Assembly: GCA_031373545.1 (NCBI GenBank)
Contig: JANMMT010000009.1
Location: 1 to 10,096, forward strand
DNA length: 10,096 nucleotides
Source: JADCCX01 sp031373545
Lineage (GTDB): Bacteria > Pseudomonadota > Alphaproteobacteria > Rhizobiales > Beijerinckiaceae
Direction: 5' to 3'
Shown here: piece by piece, positions 5,563 through 10,096 of the stretch
Numbering within the stretch: the stretch's first letter is position 1
Layout of the letters: each line of letters begins with the position of its first letter
Notes under the pieces: model-generated
What the model was told of the DNA's origin: nothing
Databases searched by the model: none
What the model saw: only the letters and a program-made list of their open reading frames with translations
Translations under genes and position numbers: made by a program

Positions 5563-7152
5563 ATGGCTCCCCCTCGCGTACTCATCTCCGATGCCCTCTC
5601 CCCCGCCGCCGTACAGATCTTTAAGGATCGCGGCATTGACGTGACCTTTGATCCCGCGCTGGGCAAGGACAAGGACAAGCTCGCCGCCATGATCGGCGAT
5701 TACGATGGCCTCGCCATCCGCTCCGCCAGCAAGGCCACCGCCAAGCTGCTGGAAGCCGCCACGAAGCTGAAGGTCATCGGGCGTGCGGGCATCGGCGTGG
5801 ACAATGTGGATATCCCCGCCGCCACCGCCAAAGGGATCATCGTGATGAACACGCCCTTCGGTAACTCCATCACCACGGCCGAGCACGCCATCACCATGAT
5901 GATGGCGCTGGCCCGGCAAATCCCTGAAGCCGACGCCTCAACGCAGGCCGGCAAGTGGGAAAAGAACCGTTTCATGGGTGTGGAAATCACCGGCAAGACG
6001 CTGGGCATCATCGGTTGCGGCAACATCGGCTCCATTGTCGCCGAGCGCGGCATCGGCTTGAAAATGCGCGTCATCGCTTATGACCCCTTCCTGACTCCCG
6101 AGCGCGCTGTGAAGATCGGCGTGGAAAAAGTGGAGCTGGACGAGCTGCTGGCACGTGCTGATTTCATCACGCTGCACACGCCCATGACCGAGAAGACTAA
6201 GAACGTGGTCTCGCGCGAGGCGCTGGCCAAAACCAAGAAAGGCGTGCGCATCATCAACTGTGCGCGTGGCGGTCTGGTGGATGAAGAGGCGTTGGCGGAC
6301 GCCATCAAATCCGGCCACGTCGCCGGTGCGGCGATGGATGTGTTCCTCGAAGAGCCCGCCACATCCAACGTGCTGTTCGGCCTGCCCAACGTCATCTGCA
6401 CGCCGCATCTGGGCGCGTCCACCAACGAGGCGCAGGAGAACGTGGCGCTGCAAGTGGCCGAGCAGATGTCGGATTATCTGTTGCGCGGGGCCATCACCAA
6501 CGCGGTCAACTTCCCCTCGATCTCGGCCGAAGAAGCGCCGCGCCTCAAGCCGTTCGTGGCTCTCGGCGAGAAGCTCGGCTCGTTCCTCGGCCAGCTCACG
6601 GAAGCGGCCATTACCGGCATCCGCATCGTCTATGAAGGTAAGGTGGCGGAGCTGAACACCAAGCCCATCACCGCCGCGACGCTTGCGGGCGTGCTGCGCC
6701 CGTTCCTGTCGGAGATCAACATGGTCAACGCAGCGGCGATTGCTAAGGACAAGGGCATCAAGGTGGAGGAAACCACGACGGATGCGGCGGAAGACGGCGA
6801 AAGCCGCATCAAGATTTACGTGGACGCCGCCGATATGGTGCGCCACGCGGCCGGCACAGTGCTGTCGGACGGTGTCGCCCGCATCACCGAGATACGCGAC
6901 ATCAAGATCGACGCGGCCTTCGCTCCGCACATGATCTACGTGCGCAACGCGGACAAGCCAGGCTTCATCGGCGCATTCGGTTCGGTGCTGGGTGAAGGCG
7001 GCGTCAACATCGCCACCTTCAGCCTGGGGCGCGACACACCGGGCGGCGACGCCATCTGCTTTGTGGCGGTGGACAGCCGCGTCAGCGACGAACTGCTCGC
7101 CAAGGTCGAGGCGATCGGGCAGGTGAAGAGGGCGAGAAGGTTGGAGTTTTAG
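5563..7152 (+). CDS. serA: D-3-phosphoglycerate dehydrogenase SerA (long, ACT-domain type)
   Basis: A 529-residue enzyme that oxidises 3-phosphoglycerate to 3-phosphohydroxypyruvate with NAD, the committed step of serine synthesis. The N-terminal substrate-binding part holds GRAGIGVDNVDI (73-84). The nucleotide domain has GCGNIG (151-156) followed by YDPF (173-176). The catalytic set typical of 2-hydroxyacid dehydrogenases is visible as Arg235 (NCARGG), Glu264 (EEPA) and His282 (TPHLGAST). Residues of about 320-450 form the intervening allosteric substrate-binding domain of the long form, and about 456-529 (MIYVRNADKPGFIGAFGSVLGE) form the ACT domain, usually the site of serine feedback. Full length for type I enzymes. 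AAGGA at 5551-5555 lies 7 bases before the ATG and directly abuts repeat copy A. Nothing appears truncated. Confidence 0.97.
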   Translation: MAPPRVLISDALSPAAVQIFKDRGIDVTFDPALGKDKDKLAAMIGDYDGLAIRSASKATAKLLEAATKLKVIGRAGIGVDNVDIPAATAKGIIVMNTPFGNSITTAEHAITMMMALARQIPEADASTQAGKWEKNRFMGVEITGKTLGIIGCGNIGSIVAERGIGLKMRVIAYDPFLTPERAVKIGVEKVELDELLARADFITLHTPMTEKTKNVVSREALAKTKKGVRIINCARGGLVDEEALADAIKSGHVAGAAMDVFLEEPATSNVLFGLPNVICTPHLGASTNEAQENVALQVAEQMSDYLLRGAITNAVNFPSISAEEAPRLKPFVALGEKLGSFLGQLTEAAITGIRIVYEGKVAELNTKPITAATLAGVLRPFLSEINMVNAAAIAKDKGIKVEETTTDAAEDGESRIKIYVDAADMVRHAAGTVLSDGVARITEIRDIKIDAAFAPHMIYVRNADKPGFIGAFGSVLGEGGVNIATFSLGRDTPGGDAICFVAVDSRVSDELLAKVEAIGQVKRARRLEF

Positions 7153-7159
7153 CGCACCC

Positions 7160-7315
7160 GCTTCTCCTTTGGGAGAAGCTGTCACGCTGCAGACAAATTT
7201 ATGCAGACAGCATAAATTTGTCTGCAGCGCCTGACTGATGAGGGAGAATCTCTAGCGTCTGTGGTTCACCCTCATCCGACTGCCTCCGGCAGCCACCTTC
7301 TCCCAAGGGAGAAGG
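7160..7315. repeat. Mosaic palindromic repeat, copy B, between serA and the convergent dehydratase gene
   Basis: Same module order as copy A but diverged. GCTTCTCC/GGAGAAGC (7160-7167 with 7172-7179) is followed by a GTCA...TGAC module (7181-7184 with 7232-7235) enlarged by an internal palindrome. Then come GATGAGGG/CCCTCATC (7237-7244 with 7269-7276), CTGCC/GGCAG (7280-7284 with 7288-7292) and the perfect CCTTCTCCC-AA-GGGAGAAGG (7296-7315). It fills almost the whole 170-base space between two convergent genes and ends 7 bases before the dehydratase stop codon. No T tract follows the hairpins on either strand, so if it ends transcription it would do so by structure or with Rho. Confidence 0.85.
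7185..7229. repeat. Perfect 20-bp inverted repeat nested in repeat copy B
   Basis: Bases 7185-7204 (CGCTGCAGACAAATTTATGC) are exactly reverse-complementary to 7210-7229, with the 5-base spacer AGACA. The core is AT-rich, unlike the GC-rich modules around it, and each arm contains CTGCAG. The octamer TGCAGACA occurs at 7188-7195 and 7202-7209, and inverted at 7219-7226. Copy A has only a 3-base loop at the equivalent place. A small inserted palindromic element is a reasonable reading. Confidence 0.8.
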
Positions 7316-7322
7316 AAAACCC

Positions 7323-8336
7323 TCACCCCGTCCAGTCACCCGCCATAATTTTGGCGTGCAGCGCAGGCTCGATGTTGCCGCCGGACAGCACCACGGCCAC
7401 CACTTTGCCTTTGAAATCGAGCTTGCCCGACAGCACCGCTGCCAGCGCCACCGCGCCGCCGGGCTCTGCCGTGACCTTCAGCACACGCCCGGCATATTCC
7501 ACGGCCGATGCGGCCTCCATGTCGCTGACCGCCAGCCCGCCGGTCAGCTTGGCCTTGTTGACCGGAAAGGTCAGCACGCCAGGCGTCGGCCCCATGATCG
7601 CATCGCAGATGGTCTTGTGCCCCGGCTCATTGGCGATCTGATGACCTGCTTCTAGCGAGCGCCGCGTGTCATCGAAGTTGACGGGTTCCACGCTGTAGAT
7701 GTCGGTGGAAGGGCTGAGCGCGCGCAGCGCCGTGGCGGTACCAGCCATTAACCCGCCGCCGCCGCAACAGCACAAGAACACATCGGGCGTGAGGCCAAGG
7801 CCCGCGAGTTGCTCCACGATTTCCACGCCGATGGTGCCTTGGCCGGCCATCACATGTGGGTCATCGTAAGGCGGCACCAGCACCATGCCGCGCTCGCGCG
7901 CCAGCGCATCGCCCAGCTCTTCGCGGCTCTGGGTGTAGCGGTTGTAGAGGATGACCTCTGCGCCGTAGCTGCGCGTGTTGTTGATTTTGAGCTGCGGCGC
8001 ATCTTCGGGCATGATGATCGCGGCTTTGATGCCTGCCATCTGCGCGGCATAGGCCACGGCCTGCGCGTGGTTACCGGAGGAGAACGCCGCAACGCCGCGC
8101 TTTTTTTCCTCCGCCGTGAACTGCGCAATGCGGTTGAGCGCGCCGCGAAACTTGAACGAGCCCGTGCGCTGCAGCGGCTCGGCTTTCACGAACACCCGGC
8201 CGCCCGTGCGTTTATCGAGATCGGGCGAGGAGAGCAGCGGCGTCACCACGGCCTGGCCCTTGAGCCGGGCGCGTGCGGCCTCGATGTCGGCGTAGGATAT
8301 GGCGAGTGCAGCGGTCTGAGGGGCAGATCGGGACAT
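7323..8336 (-). CDS. Threonine/serine dehydratase (PLP fold-type II, no ACT domain)
   Basis: A 337-residue cytoplasmic PLP enzyme expected to deaminate L-threonine to 2-oxobutanoate and/or L-serine to pyruvate. Lys62 in TGSFKFRGA (58-66) is the expected Schiff-base residue. SSGNHAQAVA (87-96) binds the substrate carboxylate, CGGGGLMAG (191-199) is the glycine-rich phosphate loop, and LSGGN near the C-terminus contacts the pyridine ring. The protein ends right after the catalytic domain, so it lacks the regulatory ACT-like region of biosynthetic IlvA. Related short enzymes include catabolic threonine dehydratases, serine racemases and the EutB-type dehydratase of ectoine use; with no ectoine genes here the plain threonine/serine dehydratase call is preferred. 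AAGGAG (8345-8350 on the plus strand, read in reverse) stands 8 bases before the ATG, a strong ribosome site. It is last in a run of four minus-strand genes and converges on serA. Confidence 0.92.
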   Translation of the reverse strand: MSRSAPQTAALAISYADIEAARARLKGQAVVTPLLSSPDLDKRTGGRVFVKAEPLQRTGSFKFRGALNRIAQFTAEEKKRGVAAFSSGNHAQAVAYAAQMAGIKAAIIMPEDAPQLKINNTRSYGAEVILYNRYTQSREELGDALARERGMVLVPPYDDPHVMAGQGTIGVEIVEQLAGLGLTPDVFLCCCGGGGLMAGTATALRALSPSTDIYSVEPVNFDDTRRSLEAGHQIANEPGHKTICDAIMGPTPGVLTFPVNKAKLTGGLAVSDMEAASAVEYAGRVLKVTAEPGGAVALAAVLSGKLDFKGKVVAVVLSGGNIEPALHAKIMAGDWTG

Positions 8337-8350
8337 GGAAGACTCTCCTT

Positions 8351-8433
8351 GCCCCCGTTGTCGAACTGCACAGGCCCCGCGTCAATCGCGGGATTTGCAC
8401 GCGATGGATCAGGGAAATTGATAGGCCAGAGGC
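8351..8433 (-). promoter_or_regulatory. Intergenic region with a hairpin and a weak promoter-like sequence before the dehydratase gene
   Basis: CCCGCG (8376-8381) and CGCGGG (8387-8392) form a 6-bp hairpin with loop TCAAT but no T tract. Read on the minus strand, TTGACG (8385 down to 8380) followed after 17 bases by GACAAC (8362-8357) is a poor promoter match that would overlap this hairpin. It leaves open whether the dehydratase gene has its own promoter or is read from upstream. Confidence 0.2.
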
Positions 8434-8667
8434 TTATTCCTTGATGAAGGCCTCCACCTTGCCCTTGAGCTTGATGGTCATGGGGTTGCCGTAGCGATCC
8501 TTGGCCGTGCCAGCGGACACGCGGATCCAGCCCTCGCTCACGCAATATTCCTCAACGTTGGTTTTTTCCTTGCCGTTGAAGCGGATGCCCACATCGCGCT
8601 GCAACAGCTCCTCGTTGTGAAACGGGCTGGCGGGATCGATGGAAAGGCGGTCGGGAAGCTCGGTCAT
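8434..8667 (-). CDS. DUF3297 family small protein
   Basis: A 77-residue protein with no signal peptide or membrane segment. Its sequence fits the DUF3297 family: LPDRLSIDPASPFHNEELL (4-22), GIRFNGKEKTNVEEYCVSEGWIRV (27-50) and GNPMTIKLKGKVEAF (60-74). The family is about 75-90 residues long, so this is complete. Its function is not established, and the single Cys42 in the conserved EYCVSEGW stretch is its most notable residue. AGGA (8675-8678 read in reverse) lies 7 bases before the ATG. It follows the acetyltransferase gene by 42 bases and precedes the dehydratase by 97 bases, all on the minus strand. The family call is from memory of the conserved motif and is confident. Confidence 0.88.
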   Translation of the reverse strand: MTELPDRLSIDPASPFHNEELLQRDVGIRFNGKEKTNVEEYCVSEGWIRVSAGTAKDRYGNPMTIKLKGKVEAFIKE

Positions 8668-8709
8668 GCGCGCGTCCTAGCTGCTTCACGGCAAAGTCTC
8701 AAGCGCTTG

Positions 8710-9318
8710 TCATTCCTCAAGCGCGTGCAGAAAAGCCTCCACATCGGCCCCTTGCAGCAGCGGAATAAGTGGTGCGATGCGCGCGCGCGGCAAATTCCAC
8801 CACTGCGTCGCCAGCAGGCGAGCAACGGTGGCTGCATCAAAACGCGAGCGGATCAACCGCGCCGGGTTGCCACCCACCACGGCGTAAGGTGGCACATTTT
8901 TCGTCACCACCGCGCGCGCAGCAATGACGGCCCCGTCACCGATGGCCACGCCCGAAAGGATCATGCAGCCCGAGCCCAGCCACACATCATGGCCAATGGT
9001 TACATCGCCGTTGCCATACTGATAGGCGCGCGTCGCGGGCGCTTCGGGCCAAATCGAGGCGAGCTCAGGTGCACTAAATGGGTACGTCGAGACAAAATCC
9101 AGCCGGTGGTTGCCGCCCAGCAGAATTTCCACACCATCCGCGATGGAACCATAGCGCCCGATGCTCAGCATCGCGCCCATGTCGGCAAAGCGCACCTTGG
9201 GCGCGCCGTAGGTGAAGTCGCCGATCTCGAAACCGTATTTGGCGGACAACTTGGCCAGGTGCAGCCGCGTGAGGTTATGCGGATTCGACCAGTTCTTGAG
9301 GCGGTGGCGGAGATTCAT
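8710..9318 (-). CDS. CatB/Vat-type hexapeptide-repeat O-acetyltransferase (xenobiotic acyltransferase fold)
   Basis: A 202-residue protein of the left-handed beta-helix acetyltransferases that use acetyl-CoA. The substrate-side signature GGNHRLDFVSTYPF (68-81) contains His71, equivalent to the catalytic His of XAT/Vat/CatB enzymes. The hexapeptide coils follow (VTIGHDVWLGSGCMILSGV, 106-124, then AIGDGAVIAARAVVTKNVPPYAVVGGNPARLIRSRF, 125-160, in two segments here). The frame is open further upstream into sseA, but the homologous region begins at MNLRHRLKNW, so the ATG at 9316-9318 is chosen. That start lies 7 bases after the sseA stop codon with no clear ribosome site, which points to translational coupling. 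Family members acetylate chloramphenicol or streptogramins, but most chromosomal ones act on unknown hydroxyl substrates, so a resistance role must not be assumed. Confidence 0.88.
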   Translation of the reverse strand: MNLRHRLKNWSNPHNLTRLHLAKLSAKYGFEIGDFTYGAPKVRFADMGAMLSIGRYGSIADGVEILLGGNHRLDFVSTYPFSAPELASIWPEAPATRAYQYGNGDVTIGHDVWLGSGCMILSGVAIGDGAVIAARAVVTKNVPPYAVVGGNPARLIRSRFDAATVARLLATQWWNLPRARIAPLIPLLQGADVEAFLHALEE

Positions 9319-9334
9319 GCGGGTGTCAGCCCGC
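9319..9334 (-). promoter_or_regulatory. Hairpin spanning the sseA stop codon, directly before the acetyltransferase start
   Basis: GCGGG (9319-9323) and CCCGC (9330-9334) form a 5-bp stem whose 6-base loop contains the sseA stop codon (TCA at 9326-9328 on the plus strand). The acetyltransferase ATG follows immediately. Ribosomes finishing sseA would melt it and could re-initiate, which fits coupling. The stem is short and could be chance in GC-rich DNA. Confidence 0.3.
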
Positions 9335-10096
9335 CTTCGCGGTGGCCACTGTGCAATCGGCGCGCGTGCCCCATTCGGCCCAGGAACCGTCATAAAGGGC
9401 ATCGGCCTTGACGCCGATGCTTTCAAGCGCCAGCCCGAGGATGGCCGCCGAGACGCCCGAGCCGCAGCTGGTGATGATGGGCTTTGTGATGTCCACACCC
9501 GCCGCGTTGAAGGCCTCGCGCACGGCGCGTGGGTCCAGCAGTTTGCCGTCTTTTACAACGGTATCGAACGGCACATTGAAGCTGCCTGGCATGTGACCAG
9601 AGGCAACGCCTGCGCGGGGCTCGGGCGCATCGCCGCGAAAGCGCGGGGCAGGGCGGGCGTCGACCACCTGCACGCCCCCAGCGAGCGCATGCTTGACGGC
9701 GGCAGTATCGGCAATCGCCTCGGCTTTCAGCACAGCGTTGAAAACGCGCGGCTCGGGTGTGGGTGTGCCGCTGGTGACGGGGCGATTTTCGCTGATCCAT
9801 TGCGGGAGGCCGCCTTGCAGCAGGCGCACGTCGCGCGCGCCCATGGTCAGGAAAGCCCAGCGCACGCGCGGCGCAGCGAAAAGCCCCGCGCCGTCATAGA
9901 CCACGATGGTCATGTCTTCCGACAGGCCCATGGCGCCTGCCGTTGCGCCGAACACTTCCGGCGATGGCATCATGTGGGGGAGGGGGTTGGCCAGGTCGCG
10001 GACGGCATCGATGTCAAAATGCACGGCTTTTGAAATATGGCGCTGTGCATACTCCGCCTTGCCATCGCGGTTCATGGTGGGAAGATACCATGAAGC
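9326..10096 (-). CDS. sseA: 3-mercaptopyruvate sulfurtransferase SseA (5' end cut by the window)
   Basis: A two-rhodanese-domain protein that transfers sulfur from 3-mercaptopyruvate to thiols or cyanide. The reading frame does not begin at the ATG at 10075: the 21 bases beyond it continue in frame as ASWYLPT, giving SWYLPTMNRDGKAEY, the usual early segment of this family. So 256 residues are visible and roughly 20-30 N-terminal residues lie beyond the right edge. The first, inactive domain has the VVYDGAGLFAAPRVRW segment. The second carries VVDARPAPRFRG, SGHMPGSFNVPF and the active loop CGSGVSA, with Cys at about residue 211 of the visible part. CGSGV marks mercaptopyruvate enzymes, whereas thiosulfate enzymes have CRKGV. 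It leads a run of minus-strand genes and is 7 bases ahead of the acetyltransferase. Confidence 0.93.
   Translation of the reverse strand, partial: ASWYLPTMNRDGKAEYAQRHISKAVHFDIDAVRDLANPLPHMMPSPEVFGATAGAMGLSEDMTIVVYDGAGLFAAPRVRWAFLTMGARDVRLLQGGLPQWISENRPVTSGTPTPEPRVFNAVLKAEAIADTAAVKHALAGGVQVVDARPAPRFRGDAPEPRAGVASGHMPGSFNVPFDTVVKDGKLLDPRAVREAFNAAGVDITKPIITSCGSGVSAAILGLALESIGVKADALYDGSWAEWGTRADCTVATAKAG

Noticed and set aside
5938..7185. Long open frame (415 codons) on the minus strand across serA
   Set aside because: It lies fully antisense to a canonical serA and has a His/Arg/Asp-rich composition typical of the reverse frame of a GC-rich gene; no family resemblance.
7160..7322. Classical intrinsic terminator for serA or the dehydratase gene in repeat copy B
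   Set aside because: Several strong hairpins exist but none is followed by a T tract on the relevant strand, so only a structural or Rho-assisted role could be claimed.
7809..8444. Plus-strand open frame of 211 codons across the dehydratase gene
   Set aside because: Antisense shadow of a well-supported dehydratase gene, with low-complexity composition and no recognisable domain.
8710..9318. Antibiotic-resistance call (chloramphenicol or streptogramin acetyltransferase)
   Set aside because: The family includes such enzymes, but nothing in the sequence or chromosomal context shows the substrate.
9319..9498. N-terminal extension of the acetyltransferase to a start at 9498
   Set aside because: The extra 60 residues overlap the end of sseA in another frame and are Arg/Ser/Pro-rich; the family homology starts at the ATG at 9318.
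8617..10033. Two long plus-strand open frames (264 and 273 codons) across the acetyltransferase and sseA genes
   Set aside because: Both are reverse frames of clear minus-strand genes; their sequences show no family features.
9326..10075. SseA starting at the ATG at 10075
   Set aside because: The frame continues past this ATG to the window edge as ASWYLPT, matching the family, so that Met is internal and the gene is cut by the edge.

Overview
The window reads as chromosome from an alphaproteobacterium, most likely of the order Hyphomicrobiales (Rhizobiales). The grounds are high GC in nearly all genes, an alphaproteobacterial-type serC followed by serA, a leader resembling the alphaproteobacterial serC RNA motif, palindromic intergenic repeats built on CTTCTCCC/GGGAGAAG and CCCTCATCC modules of the kind common in rhizobial genomes, and typical DUF815 and DUF3297 proteins. 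No species can be named from sequence alone.

Left part (1-2260): the last 21 codons of an M23/NlpD-like peptidase enter from the left edge and are followed by two tandem hairpin-plus-T terminators. A DUF815 AAA-type ATPase lies convergent to it on the minus strand. Divergent from the ATPase is a lone Bug/TctC-type periplasmic substrate-binding protein.

Middle (2260-4110): a gene-free, partly AT-rich stretch precedes a small exported protein of unknown function and a PQQ-dependent aldose-sugar dehydrogenase on the plus strand.

Serine block (4105-7320): a promoter-like sequence overlaps the dehydrogenase stop codon. It is followed by a short structured leader and then serC and serA, which encode the second and first enzymes of phosphorylated serine biosynthesis. 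Two diverged copies of one mosaic palindromic element bracket serA. One sits between serC and serA and ends within a few bases of the serA ribosome binding site. The other lies between serA and the next, convergent gene and carries a perfect 20-bp inverted repeat inside one of its hairpins.

Right part (7323-10096): four minus-strand genes, in transcription order sseA (3-mercaptopyruvate sulfurtransferase, cut by the right edge), a CatB/Vat-type hexapeptide acetyltransferase, a DUF3297 protein and a fold-type II threonine/serine dehydratase. The first two are separated by 7 bases and are probably translationally coupled. Several of these enzymes touch serine, threonine or cysteine metabolism, but any functional link is inference. 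I see no CRISPR array, tRNA, rRNA, transposase, phage gene or defence system. The most interesting material is regulatory or repetitive: the serC leader, the paired repeats around serA and the nested palindrome.
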